Shown piece by piece: positions 25,861 through 38,909 of a DNA stretch of 64,000 nucleotides. Position numbers and translations under genes: made by a program. The DNA is from Sycobia sp. Sy_11 (Eukaryota; Arthropoda; Insecta; Hymenoptera; Epichrysomallidae), in the NCBI GenBank assembly GCA_018907035.1, contig JACCIC010000036.1, positions 1,319,001 to 1,383,000 on the forward strand. Direction: 5' to 3'. Under the pieces are notes generated by a model. It was not told the origin of the DNA, searched no databases, and worked only from the letters and a program-made list of their open reading frames with translations. How positions within the stretch are numbered: position 1 is the stretch's first letter; each line of letters starts with the position of its first letter.

Positions 25861-28800
25861 TAGAGTTTTGGAACACGTGGTGTGCGGAAAATCGATTTTT
25901 AACCTGAAGCGTTCTTTAACATTTTTATTCGCATTTAAGGTAGCTTCTCATGGTCTGATAAGACATTTTGATTTTCGAAGTTTTAGCAAAAATTGCCAGG
26001 CGATAGCCATTATAGTGGGGATGCATAACACTATCTACCAATTGATGATTGTTTAATTATATGAATTATAAAGATATTGAAAGAAAGCAATAAAATTTTT
26101 TAAGAAATTGCACATATTATACTGCCAGTAATGAATACTACTTATTTTTACAATTTTTATACATGGGTATAATCGCTTAGATGGACCATAAAGCCATTAG
26201 ATTGTTTTATAGTTCAAATTTAATTTCAGGTCATGTCGATTTTTCCGAAGGGGTTTTACAAACAGTGTATATCAAATTTTTTGATGGCTGAAGCTAAACT
26301 CGTTATATGTATACATTCCAGTGAAAAGACTATCTAGCTTTATTCAGCCTGACACTTTTATTAAATGAAAATAAGTATACCGTAATTGCGCTGAAATTAT
26401 ATAATTATATAAGACGATTTGCATGCTATATTTTAAAGTAATTAGTTTTTGTAGATTAAATTTTAGCCATTTCTTAAACACAGTTTTTAGCTAAAACTTG
26501 CGTGGCTCGTGTCAATTAAGTTACTTAGTTTTAAAAACTTTTTTTGCATCACTTAAAGCGTTAATCTTATTCATTTGCATTTTAAGTTGGATTTATCCAG
26601 TTAAATGCAGGTTGCCATAAAAACATTATTTTCCATAAAATTCGATAAAGTAAGCATTCAAAAAAATAAACTAATCTATAACTGTCAGTAAGTTGGAGGA
26701 ATTGACAATGTGTCAATCAATAACAATATGTGTCAAACAGTACTCTCGTCAATTTCGTCGCTTAATCTCTCGTACGAATGTCGCGAAAATTCTGCGTGAT
26801 ATATGAATATATCTATACAGACTCATTCGGTCCATCTTCCTAGGAATACACCAGATTTCACTGGTGCATCGAGACTCCATTGTAATTTCGATCTCGTTCA
26901 CTACGAGTCCCACTTGTGGCATCACAAAATATCTTTGTCTTTCAATTATAATGCATTTTTTCCAAGCGCAAGTTTTATTATTATTATGTACGTGTTGGTC
27001 AGGCGGACGGTGGAGTCAAGCAAGCCAAGTTAAATATTTTCAGTACTAATAGAGCGATCAGGATTGTTATTTTTTTTTTATTTTTAATTTTATTAACTTT
27101 CAAGCCAGAGCACGGAAACACTCTCCAAAGTCAACAGAACGGAAAATAATGCAGCGAAATTACGGCGAGAGAGCCCGAAGCTCGTGTCGAGTCACGAGCC
27201 CCGGGGGGATTCTCTCGAATTACGTAAAACGATAGCACTTGAAATTTTATCCAAACCGAAAATGATGTATTGAGGTGCACATAGAGTATCGACATTTAGT
27301 GGAAAAATATAAATTTCCTGCTCTCTTACGACGGCCGATGAAGATCGCATTGTAAGTGGCCAGGAAATTTTGTCAATGTTTTGTCGACTAATTTGAAACT
27401 TGATTAGCGACTTGATTAGACTAATCAATTAAACTACGGAATTGGAGCAGTGGTGACTGAATATTCAGAGTAATCGGCATGGTGACTTATTATACAGAAA
27501 GTATAATAAGATAAGTACATCTATAGATGCGCGTTAGGTGGCCTCGAATGGCCTATTTGGGCGCTGGATAAGTGATTTTTTCTCCCGCATCTTTTTGTAG
27601 AAATCTCGGAAAATTCCAATACGGGGGGTTTTGTCCATGGATAAAGATCACGCGCTGGACGACCGTATAACCGTGAATTACAGAGCTCGCGATAAAAGAC
27701 ACGTAGACTCCCAACTTATCGCCGATGAGGAACGCATTAAGAGGATAAGGAGTAAAAAAATAAATGCCTCTTATCTCCTTTTCTATACGCGACTATTTCT
27801 GGTATTGGGGGCAAGAGCTCTAAGGGTTAGAAATACGTTTTCACCGTCAAAGTCTAACTAGTTATATTTAGTTATAACCTTTTTCGAGGCATTATAGTGT
27901 CTATTATATACAGTGCCTGACGCGAAAGTCTTTCAGTCAACACAAAAAATAATAAATGCAATCGACGTAGTAGTGTAAGTTAGAAGTACAGTATATAAAA
28001 TCTTTGAGCAGGCATTACAAAGTAGGGCGCATAATGAGATGTAAAATATTACGTATATCACGACACATAATCGTACTATGCGATAGTACTAATTCGACAG
28101 GTGAAAACTTCTCTTCGTGGATGGAAGTCGCTTTTTAAGGTTTTATATGTTCTTTTGATATTTTATACTCGAGAGTTTTCGGATAGTTTCCCGTGAACGT
28201 GGACGGATCACATATAGCGTATCTTCGATGTCTGTATAAGCAAAGCTTGAAATTTGTTTGTATAGCCTCACTTGAAGGAAAATTACTCTAGCAGGGTGAC
28301 AGTTCACGGACTGTGCAGTAATTCGGAGAAGTTTAAAGCTTTATTAAAGTTTTTGGAGTTTGAATTAATATTTGCAGACTCCTCTAGTGCTGTACGCGAA
28401 TTTAATCTTACACGTAGCTATGCTGATATATTACAGGCCATTGTAAATAGGGAATATTTATTTTCAATGACTTAATCAATAAATACAACCCGCAACAGTA
28501 TAAATGAAATTGCTATGGATATTAGATTTCATTTGAAGCAGATTTTGTATTCTTAATGTTTACAAATAAAAAGACGTGTCAAAAGTTGTTCGAAAATATT
28601 AGTAAAATATCGTTTTTGATCCATATGTTACTGAAAGAGATTAACACGCCATCTTTTAGTGCTATATATGCTTTGAATACTCTTACTAAGGTCTCAAGAA
28701 TTCGAAAATTAAATTAAATTAAAAAACTATTGATCTTCGATTATTTGATTATTACTTATCAATTAAATTATTTGATTTGATGAAAATTATTTGAATATTT

Positions 28801-29418
28801 ACTTATCAATTAAACTTTGTTTCAATCAGTTCAGATTAATAAAAAGAATTAGTTATTGAGACTGATATTAAGATTTTTGAATTAATATTTAATACGCATG
28901 ACAGATTCTGGTAGTTACCAAAATGTAATTCTACTTCATATTTTTCTATACAGTAATATTCCGATATGCATGTTAGTTTATTATATTTTGTGGTTATATT
29001 AACTAACCAATAGATCTAGGTTTAATTTTCTAATTAATTTCTAATTAATTCTAAAAATGAACAATGACAAAAGTACATATCAGCAATTTCAAAGTAAACA
29101 TTTCAATTATGTTTGCATCCACCGAAGGATCGAAAATAATATTATGGTGTAGTACGCAGCTTTATGCGTATTAGTAAAAGTAAATTAAATTTGATACTTA
29201 TTGCCTAGAGACTTTCTTTCGGATTTTTTATTATAATCAGCAAAAATATAATTTCCAAAGAATACCGATATTTTACCATCTTCCAAGATCCAATACATCG
29301 CTTAACCGAACCGTTTCCGTGATCTTCTTTAATTGTACATGAATTTCATATTATACGCAAAGACTTGAATCTGATGCGACGTTCGTATAATAGAGAATGT
29401 TTATGTAACTAAATATAC

Positions 29419-29563
29419 CTTTGATCTCCCCTGGACTCGTCTTTCTCGATTTAATTGCAACCATGCATCCCAACGATGTCGGTAGATATTCAAAACATTC
29501 CATTCGTTTAACTTTATCGTTTCGGAACTCCTCACAATACCAACGCCGCTCCCGCAGTCGAAT
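29419..29563 (-). CDS. LamG-domain protein, next exon (middle of the same laminin G domain)
   Basis: Continues the LamG domain begun at 43381-43180. The acceptor is TTTCATGTTTTAG. The first base, A, completes AG|A (Arg), exactly the phase required by the upstream donor. Then follow 48 codons: FDCGSGVGIVRSSETIKLNE, next WNVLNIYRHRWDAWLQLN, ending RVQGRSK, and a phase-0 donor AAG|GTATAT. The F-D-x-G-S-G...VRS strand, the conserved LNEW turn and the YRHRW-A-W-LQ-L-N strand are the expected next LamG elements after GYVEFR. The exon is 145 bp, contains no stop, and lies in otherwise unremarkable AT-rich DNA. The domain is incomplete here: the final third, usually starting G-L-F-S-R-I-T-F and including the disulphide near the C terminus, must lie on a further exon at lower coordinates. 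I could not find it in this window. Confidence 0.92.
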
Positions 29564-30811
29564 CTAAAACATGAAAATTAATTATATTAGGGTTGCTATT
29601 TAAGAAGTCTTGTATATATTTATATGTTTATATATGACGAAGTTCATATTGAACCATTGATTCATACTTCTGTGAAATCACGTACTTCATACTCAGAGAC
29701 CAAAAGAACCGTTGGTCATAATTTTTATAAAAAATACGTTATTAATTATTTTAACTTTTTGGAACTTATATATAGAAGTTTATTTCAATTAGCTTGTAGA
29801 TTTTTAAAGCTAAAAGTTTCATTTTAGTATACAAATAAAGAAACGTTAAATAATACGAAAAAATAAATAAAAGTTTTACATTAATTTGTGATTGAAAAAC
29901 GAATATTGAAGGCTCCTTAAAACATATTGTAGGCGATGAGATAAAGTTTTATTCATTTGTTATTAGAAACTTTTTCACTCTGATTTCACATCTCTCAGCA
30001 TTAATGTGGTTTTTTTAGAAGTCGTAGAATAAAACACAATCCAACGCTGGTGCGTAAGTTGATTTTGCGCTTGTTAGATGTACCAGTAGAAACTTTTCCT
30101 ATAAACATGCTGTAATATACTATTACATAATTAAATGAGGAGAGACTATTTTCACATTCTTGTAATTTTCGCTTATATTAAAAGATTTACGAGGTAACTC
30201 GGATTATTATCTTCAAAATGAGTTGTTCAAAGTTTTATAACCTAAAACTATCCCATTTCGAAGATATAGTACTTTTTACAATAGTTACTTAACTCTAATG
30301 AAATTAGATATATCTTGTGCTCTAACTTTTTTCTTGAAATAAAAGATTTAGTTTCAAGAATCGTTTGTAAGAAAGAATAACATTTTCAACAAATATCGTT
30401 GTCTGCAAATATGTAGTGCCTCAGTTATTGCGAATCAAAGTTTAACCATATCTGCAACATGTATTCGTAAATAATTAGCTGATTATGCAGATATTCCAAA
30501 AGAATTGGTTGATTATGCTGTTATGTGAACATATGAAAAGCGAACTGAGATTTATTATAACTATGAAATTGTACCTTCGCGGTCATTTTCTTTTGGTTTA
30601 AAATGTTATTTTTCTGAGTAAATCTGGCACTCGAGTTGAGAGGATTTCGTTACAAAATTTATTTTTAGTATAGGAGAGTTCATAGGGATCAAGCCTCCAA
30701 ACTTTACAGGGCTCGCTTTGGTGACAAATAAAGACATTTTGAATAATAAAGCAATGTCTCTTCATTATTATGCCCAAAATATAAATAGCAATTTACGTAT
30801 ATTCTAGTATA

Positions 30812-30832
30812 AAGACTGTAAGACCGATAAAA
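30812..30832. repeat. Dispersed 21-bp repeat, copy 2
   Basis: Second copy of the 1961-1981 sequence, same orientation, again with CAGTGGACA about 28 bp downstream. It lies in the LamG intron. Confidence 0.6.
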
Positions 30833-32039
30833 ATATTTATCAATTTAATTTAAAACAGTGGACATAAGTACAATTTTTTATATATAATCATAATCAAGTT
30901 TATAACTATTCTTCCCATATCACTTTATTATGGATTACGAACTAATTATTAATAAAAGCATCATCAAAAATTCTAATTTTATATTATATTCAATTTTTAA
31001 TGGTTATCTTAAGATTCCTTACACATAGCTATCAACGCAATTTCACCACGTAAATATTAGGAACATTATTGGAGCATTCAACATTGATCGGGACATTAAA
31101 TTGTCATGGCAAGTACACATACTATAAGCTTCTCTTATTCCCCTTACTCGTGGCTCTTTTTAGGTCACAAAAAGATCCGGACGAGACACTGCGCGCACTC
31201 CTCGGTAAAAATGGAATCCCTCCCGGTGAATTTCGCTCATTGGGAGGATATGCGTCGCAATATCTCGCCCCTCAGCTCAATATTTATACATATACACGTC
31301 AGAGGTTGATAAATATATAACTACACACTCGATATGTAGGTGTATATCACAGTGTTGTACGCATATAGCACAGAGACCTATTTCCGATGGTCTTATTTCT
31401 TTCCCCTTTTTCTCAAGATTAATGTTCTGCCTCCTGCGCAAACGCAATTTTATCTTGAATTGTCTCCGAATGGGTGAATTTGGCATCGACTACCCTTTAG
31501 CTGTTTTCAAAAATGTATACTTTTACGATTACAGCGCTTCGATGAAGTTGCTTCGTCAAACGAATGTTAAATGTTAAATATTTAAAAGAACGAGCGGAAA
31601 GCTAAATTTAAGCTAGTTCATTTATTCAGAGCGCATACATTTTTTCACTATAAATCATATAATACATTTAACATTTTCATTTTTAATTTTTTTTCGGTTC
31701 ACAAATATTTCTTAATATTTGTCCTTGTACATTTTTGGATTGTAAATTTTATTAATAATTTAACAATAGAGAAATAAAATTTTATTCGTCTTTAATAACA
31801 GATATTTAAAGAACTAGGATATAGAATTTTTTTTGTAATTTTAATAAAACTACCTAACTTGGAATTCAAAACTATTATTTCTTTTTCTATACCAACTTTA
31901 CACATTTTTATATAATGTACATTTATAAGTAATATTTATTTAAGATAAATTCGTCCTAATGTAAAAATAGAATGTATTTTCTTTTATGTAAATTCTCTCT
32001 TAATTATCTCGAGAGGTGGAAAATCTTGGTTAAATCTAA

Positions 32040-32530
32040 TTTATTTAAGACCGCGCGGCGGTGAAAAATTGCGAGGAAGTAAGCCCTCGGTTTTGGGATG
32101 AGAAAAAAAATCCGTACCACGTCCATGGGTCGGATAAATCTCGGATGCAAATATAGATCATTCTATATTCTGCTGTATAATTTTTCCGCCCTCTCGAGCT
32201 CTGCATAAGGACATACAGCAACGCGCACGCGACGCTCGGCCGAGAAATTTTGCCCCGCACACCGAGGCGAAAGAAAGACAGCCCGCGCCGTTTCTCATTA
32301 CGCAAGCACAACGCGAGTGTCGAAAAGGGAGCGCACAAGACGAGGGCTAGAGGGGGGGGGGTGTGCGAAGGTAAGGAAGGGAGCGGACGGACGGGCAAGC
32401 GGGGAGGCGGGACTGCGCGCAAAATTACGAGAACACGCGCGCGAGCTTTCTGCCTCTCTCGCTCGCTTTTTCTCGCTCAGGCTTCTATCCTTACGACATT
32501 CCGTGATCATTTGCTCGTGGCGACTATTTA
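32040..32530. other. GC-rich island in the LamG intron
   Basis: GC-rich, purine/pyrimidine-skewed stretch with a G-run near 32350-32360. Open frames on both strands are low-complexity (Pro/Arg/Ser) and match nothing I know. It is followed by (TA)n and (CA)n tracts. No exon is supported. Confidence 0.4.
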
Positions 32531-32571
32531 AACACGCCTCCGAAATACTTACTCTTCTGTCGCATCTCTTC

Positions 32572-32584
32572 TTCCTATATATAT

Positions 32585-32630
<46 letters not shown>

Positions 32631-32660
32631 TACACTACACACACACACACACACACACAC
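32572..32660. repeat. (TA)n then (CA)n compound microsatellite
   Basis: TA-rich with ACATA variants to about 32628, then CA to 32660. Confidence 0.95.
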
Positions 32661-33473
32661 GCATGCTGTTGCAAGTAGGTCAACTCTCTGAATCTTTGTC
32701 CCTTCCATCGTCGTGGTTCCTCTTTACGTACGCGGCGCGGGATAAGACTTCACTGCCAATAGGAGAATCCTTCAAAGCGAGCTATCGCCAAGAGCGAAAC
32801 AAATTGTCGCAACATTTCCAAGGATGGGCGTTTTTAATTTATATTTATACATTATACATATTGAGTTGGACTGGTATTTTTAGTACGACAAGCGTTGCTG
32901 TATATTAAATGAAAAGACTCTTGAGGATGTCGAGGTCGATGCGTGTAATTTCCGGACGAGGTAAAGATCTCGGTGAGAATATAGCAGAAATGCTTGAAAA
33001 CTTTTTTGCGCAAAAGGGATAAATGGAACGTTGCTGATGACACCTATATGCTTCATTGTCTGAAGTTCTTTTTTTACATTTAGGTTTATTCCTTCGGAAG
33101 TGTTTTCCGGATCTCAAGGTAAAAAAAAAATACGATTTTCTAGTTCTATTTCAGGGTCGCAAAATGTTATATTTCTCCCATGCAAGAAAAATAGAATGTT
33201 GCGACAAGGCTACGCTATAAAAACTTATAACCACTCTGTCCATGCAGCATACACATCCTCTGTTTTTTTATCTGTTTTTCAATTAACCTTTCTACGCTTA
33301 TTTTTTAAATTGCGAGTTAGTCAAGAATCAATATTGCCTTGTTTAATTGTTATTGAATGTTTTCTATATAAATCTTTAATATTTATTAAGGTTTAAAATT
33401 TATTTATATATTTTTTATATAATATTTCTTTTATTGTAAGTATTTTAATGTTATCAGCATTCACATTTTTGTA

Positions 33474-33515
<42 letters not shown>
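33474..33515. repeat. (ATT)n microsatellite
   Basis: About 14 units of ATT. Confidence 0.97.
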
Positions 33516-33516
<1 letters not shown>

Positions 33517-34255
33517 AATGTTATAAAATGAGGTATTTAAGTTGAGTGTTTTTAGTTGTTTATTATTGGTAGGACACCGTTATCACCCCCCTAATTCAAT
33601 TAATTAATTCCAATTTTTGAATTGTAATGTATCTATAAACAAAATAATCCTTAAAAATAAAATTGTATCTAAAGAGAATAAATCGAGCTCCATCACGTAT
33701 TATTTATGTATCATATAATATAGTAATTGAATTTATCATTGACTAAAAGCTCTTCTAGGAATTTTATGTTTCGATATTATTCTTTGAATATATAATTTAA
33801 ATTAGGGCTTTTCTACTGTTGGGCCGCGACAGTTGACATAAGCGGCAGTGCTGCGAAATTTTAAAAATAAAAGAACAATGTTATTTTAATAAATTTATTA
33901 ACGAACAACATAATAAAAAGAAAAGTTTTTTTAAATATATTACAAATATGTTTTTATAAATATATTTGAAAGACTTAAAGCACTGTATATGTAATATTAT
34001 TATATTCCAGAGTGTTAAATTAAAATATTTCATATAAAATCATAAAATACATCCTATTGATGTTAGCTGATAATCTGGCATATTTTCAAAACATTCTGTT
34101 TTTGAAAAATTTACATTTTTTTATAACATGTATTTCAAAATTTTTTAGATAGGATAAAAGATAATTTATACAAAAACTTGTCTCGTGCATCAGTCGTTAC
34201 GCTGGTGTAGATGTAAGTGTTATGTAGATAAGCCCTTGACCCGGTCCATAGAACC

Positions 34256-34324
34256 GCGTCTATAGCAGGGGTTACCGACAATGCCTTACTGATGAGTCCA
34301 GTCGGTAACCCCGGGACGAAACGC
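34256..34324 (+). ncRNA. Hammerhead ribozyme, complete core, stem III open (type III order)
   Basis: Self-cleaving RNA motif. In order: GCGTC (34256-34260) gives the stem III 5' strand and the UH cleavage site, with predicted cleavage after C34260. Stem I is TATAGCA (34261-34267) with TGCCTTA (34282-34288): 5 of 7 positions pair, with a T/T and A/C internal loop. CTGATGAG spans 34289-34296. Stem II is GTCC (34296-34299) with GGAC (34314-34317). GAAA is 34318-34321, then CGC (34322-34324) closes stem III with GCG, after the A34321-T34259 pair. All invariant positions (CUGAUGA, GAAA, UH) are intact. Loop I (34268-34281) and loop II (34300-34313) share 12 perfectly complementary bases, GGGGTTACCGAC and GTCGGTAACCCC. 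Natural hammerheads use loop contacts, but usually short ones. It lies antisense inside the LamG intron, so it is not part of that pre-mRNA. Activity and transcription are untested, and stem III is short. Confidence 0.8.
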
Positions 34325-35438
34325 ACCACGAGCCATTGCTCGATATATATATAGGTATGTACATACGGGATCGGAAATATAGAAACCCATTTGATACACC
34401 CTATATTGAGAAAAAATTTTGAGATTCATGTTATAAAAATCTTGAAATTTTTAAAAAATCTAGAATGTTTTGAATATAGTTTAGGTTAAAATTAGTTTAA
34501 AAATATATGCTAGGTTAATATAAGGTCAATATGATGTATTTTATGATTTTTAATGAAATAGTTTAATAATATCTATGTAAAAAAATTTTATGTAGAAATC
34601 TATATTCTTAGAAATAATTTTACTTATCATCGCTCCCGTATATATTCTATCCGTTTTTATACCGAAATGACGATATATGTGTGTGCATGAATTTAAAAGA
34701 AAAATATAGCCAATGCCCTTCCGAAGGTGATTTCTATTTATGTTTCTAATTTCTTTTTGCTTAACTTATACAAATAAATACACGCGATTACAAATAAAGT
34801 GATTTAAATATTTCTAATAAATTTATAAAAACTTTTTGTTTAATTATATTATAATTTCTTAATTTATCAATATAACACTGTTCTTTTCTTATTAAAATTT
34901 CACGGGATTTCCCCCCTCTCCCTCCCAATGGCAACCGTTGCCGCCAACGGTATAGAAGCCCTCATTCCTCAAGCGATTCCTTATTTGCATAAACTCTGAC
35001 ATCTATGTTTATGACGGAGCATTAAAGCTAAATTTGAGTGAGTCGAATTCGTAGAAGAAAGTTGTAGAAATTATGGTATGACAATTTTACATAGTGTGAA
35101 AGATGACTAAAAATATCTATATATTTAATTAATAAAAGAACGTTTTGTTTTCACTAACTTTGCTCTCGTCTATTATAGTCTACTATTTCACGCAAATTAA
35201 TACTTAATAATGTCTGTCGGACATATGCAATTAAATTCAAAATTACAATGTTTGCAAGCATAATAAAAGTCTCGAGAGTTAACTTTTACACGTTGAAATA
35301 TGTTTTCTAACGAGTTTGACTCTTATTAACTTAACCTTCTGTAATTTTGTTTCTATTATTATCTTACTCCGTTACACTTACCCACACACCCACCCACCAA
35401 TTGACACACACACACATACACACCATACGTCTAAATTG

Positions 35439-35487
<49 letters not shown>
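35439..35487. repeat. (TA)n microsatellite
   Basis: Pure TA run, with a short CA-rich stretch at 35380-35425 before it. Confidence 0.97.
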
Positions 35488-35488
<1 letters not shown>

Positions 35489-36809
35489 CACAATAAACAA
35501 CAATTATGGCCTACTTTCTGCTAATGCTATTTTAATTTTCGTTTATTAAAATAAATAAGATATTCTATGTAAACGTCAAGTAGAGAGAATTTCGTCCACA
35601 ATTAATAACACGTAGTATGTACTATTATGACTTTAATCATATTATGACTTTATCACTTTGTTATTTTTAAGTTTGTAAGTTTTAAGATATTGATTAATCG
35701 AGCAAATATTCTACTTTAATAGTAAAGCTTATTTTAAAATTATACGAATTTTAAATTAAAAAAATTACTGTCTGTAATACAAGAAGATATAAGTTTGTTT
35801 AGGTAGTTTAATTAAATTTAAACGTTTATGTCAAATAGATTGAGATCATGAACCTTTTCCATATATATTCATCATTAATCGATTAACTCATTTGATCGTC
35901 TTTTAAGGTATTTTTTAAAATTTTGTACTAGAAAATCAGTCATCAAATAATTATTTAACCAGTTAGTAAATTATATTTATTTATTTATACTAGAGTAAAT
36001 ATAAAGAAATTGTAAAAATACTTTAAATAAAGTTACTTTACGAAAAACCAGTAAAGCAAGTCGGAAATTTGGGGTATTTTCTAATCTATTACTAAAACTA
36101 GCATTTTTACATATTTATTGTACTGTTCACACTCTGCAGATTTTAGACTTTATATTTTATAGAAGTTTTTATGTTTTTATAAAATCTAATGTCTAATTTA
36201 ATCTAATAGTAAACCTATCTATCTAATCTATTCCATTTGTCTCTAATTGTGATTCTATTGGGTACATATATTTCTGTAGGCAATAAATGTTTTTCCAGAT
36301 AATTTTTTTTATCTTTGTAGAGAGTTGTATTCGATGTTATTATGTATGCATGTTTCAAGATTCTGCATATGATATCCATACTATAGTAATAAATACTATA
36401 GTAATAAATTAATATAACAATCAACATATTCAGTTTTAATTAAAGTAGTTTTATGCTAACGACGTTTTTATGAAAATATATTTTACAAGTTAAATGTGCA
36501 TGACTCATCGAAAACTCGTATAAGAAAGACGGTGCCACTTATTGAAGTTAGTTGCATTTAAAAAGATTAATCGCAGATATTTGGCGGTTTGTATGCCTGT
36601 GCCGTGTAAGTTTCGATGTCAGTTATAGTTTCGTGCGCGGCTCGTGCAGAGTTGGTGGTCACGTGGCGGTCATGTAAGTTGGTTTCATGGTACAGGCGTA
36701 CCACGCACTGTGATTTCGTTGACTATTGTTGGAAAGTTTTAGGTATTGCTAACTGGCATCACCTTTCCTACATGAGCTTACAGTCTGTATGCGCGACAGT
36801 AGGATTATT

Positions 36810-36842
36810 ATATGTTTATATATATATTATTTATATATATTA

Positions 36843-36920
<78 letters not shown>
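36810..36920. repeat. Long (TA)n microsatellite
   Basis: About 110 bp of TA, with a few TTA and CATA interruptions at its left end. Confidence 0.97.
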
Positions 36921-36923
<3 letters not shown>

Positions 36924-37239
36924 TCGTTTCTAATAAAAAGTTAAAAACACAATATGTATTAGATTGAGTAACGCAATCATTATTATAGATTGGACTTGTT
37001 TCGTTCATATTAATAATAGGTTATTTTAGTATTTGTCATTTACCAAGAAATACATTTTTAACATTTTTTTATAAATTCGAAGGCAAACTCTCATTTATTT
37101 TTATCAATACTATTTTATTTTATTATCAATAATATTTTATTTTTAATGTTATTGTTATTTGTTCAATTGTCATTTCTTTATTGCCGATGTTTGTAAAGCT
37201 AATAGCATAAGCACGCACAACAAACTGTTTCAATTTAAA

Positions 37240-37720
37240 ACCGAGGTCGTTAGAGCCTCGATCCCTTCATATATATACTTTTGCTTGAACTTTCCCGAAG
37301 TGAAAACTTGGCCTGTTTTCTTGCCCTCCACAATGCCCCGCGACCGTTCTAGAATCCCCTTTGCTTGCCTGCCTCCTCTCGGTTATACTCTTTCTGTTTT
37401 CTTCGTTCGGAATAGCGCCATTATGCATCAGTTGCGCGCCAGGTGTTAACGACGACTGCTGCCACTGCAGACCTCCCGACTCGATGCGAGTCTCGATCTC
37501 ACCGGCATTTACAACTCTCTCTCTCTCTCTCTCCTTCGCTTCGGTCGGGATGGTATTTTCTGTACTGTGCAGGCTATGCACCTCCTCCTGCCTCTTCAAC
37601 CTATTTTTCGTTTGCATCAACCCGCACCCGCCTCTTCGGCGCGAAAGTTCACTGAACTGGAATTACAAGCCAAAGACGAAATCCAGAAATTTCCCAACGC
37701 TTCGCCACGTATAAACACGC
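37240..37720. other. GC-richer island, no supported exon
   Basis: Unique-looking sequence with a short (CT)n run at about 37515-37535, ending at the (TA)n tract at 37731. Several frames are open on both strands, none with recognisable domains. Possible regulatory DNA. Confidence 0.3.
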
Positions 37721-37729
37721 GAACTTTTA

Positions 37730-37730
<1 letters not shown>

Positions 37731-37773
<43 letters not shown>
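37731..37773. repeat. (TA)n microsatellite
   Basis: Pure TA run. Confidence 0.97.
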
Positions 37774-37776
<3 letters not shown>

Positions 37777-38449
37777 TTGCAGATAAAAGTTAAATAAGAA
37801 AATTTCCGATTTTTGAGGAAGGACGAGGAAAGCCGACGTGACCTCCTTATTTCACGGATAACTAGAGCGACGTACAGTACAAGAAAAATCATCCGTTGGG
37901 AAATCGTAAAAAATAAATTGAATTCAGTTGAGAAAAAGATTGTATCATTGGTGAAAAAGTGTATTTTGTGCCTTTAGTACTTGAAGCTTTAACGACTACT
38001 TTAACCTATCAGGATTTAAGTACTTTTCAAAAAATCTTCTTTTGATTATATTTTTTAAATAAAATAAGTGAAATATTATAAAATAAGTTTTATTTTCAAT
38101 GTACATTTGCTACGTCACTGTCAATTTAAATAAAATGTTCCGAAGAAGTAGAAAATTACAGAAGTGAAATTATATGCATGGAAACTCCATATATTTAATA
38201 AAAAAATTTCTTTTTATCGTTTAAGAATTTTCTGATGTTTGTTAAAATCTGTATTATTGCAAGTATGCGAAAGTTTTTCTATATGTAACTATAATTCCCT
38301 TAAATTAAAGTCAATTATATCATAACTATTCTTTTAATTTTCGTTTAATTAATTTATTAGGTTCAAACTTCTTTGAATATTGAATAAGGCTACACATGAA
38401 TGACTATATAGTAGACACAGAAAGTGATCCCATCTTAAGTTTTAAAAAA

Positions 38450-38452
<3 letters not shown>

Positions 38453-38503
<51 letters not shown>
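38453..38503. repeat. (TA)n microsatellite
   Basis: Pure TA run. Confidence 0.97.
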
Positions 38504-38504
<1 letters not shown>

Positions 38505-38856
38505 TTTAATTGCTTCAGTTCTTATTTCTGTATTTGTAAATACCGTTCACCAAGTTATTTTAGGTCTTTCAAACAGACTGTAACTCGGTCGATTTAATAA
38601 CTGGATATGGAATTTTCAATATTGTTTAGCTCTATGTGAAAGTGAAAATCTTGACAGGATTAGAGTTAAAAAAAAAATTTCAATTTTTTGAACCTCATAT
38701 ACAATTATCCCATATATAATTAAGTTTATTTTAGCATAAAAGCTCATTAACTTTTCTAGGTACAAAGTTGTACAATCAATAAAACTAAAAATTAAAAGTT
38801 CTAAAGTATGTGACTATCATATTCAAATAAATAAAACAACAATTAAATAAATGAAT

Positions 38857-38857
<1 letters not shown>

Positions 38858-38907
<50 letters not shown>
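38858..38907. repeat. (TA)n microsatellite
   Basis: Pure TA run, 355 bp from the previous one. Confidence 0.97.

Positions 38908-38909
<2 letters not shown>

Larger units (their letters stand above)
20940..29418. other. Non-coding DNA downstream of the second LamG exon
   Basis: Expected to be intron, because the LamG domain is incomplete at 29419. I searched the minus strand by eye for the continuation (G-L-F-S-R-I-T-F type) and did not find it. GC-richer patches at 23110-23500, 27090-27240 and 27560-27870 show no domain. Confidence 0.5.

Noticed and set aside
31157..31200. Possible micro-exon on the plus strand (TTTTTAG acceptor, DPDETLRALL, then GTAAAA)
   Set aside because: Too short, weak donor, no family recognised, and antisense in the LamG intron.
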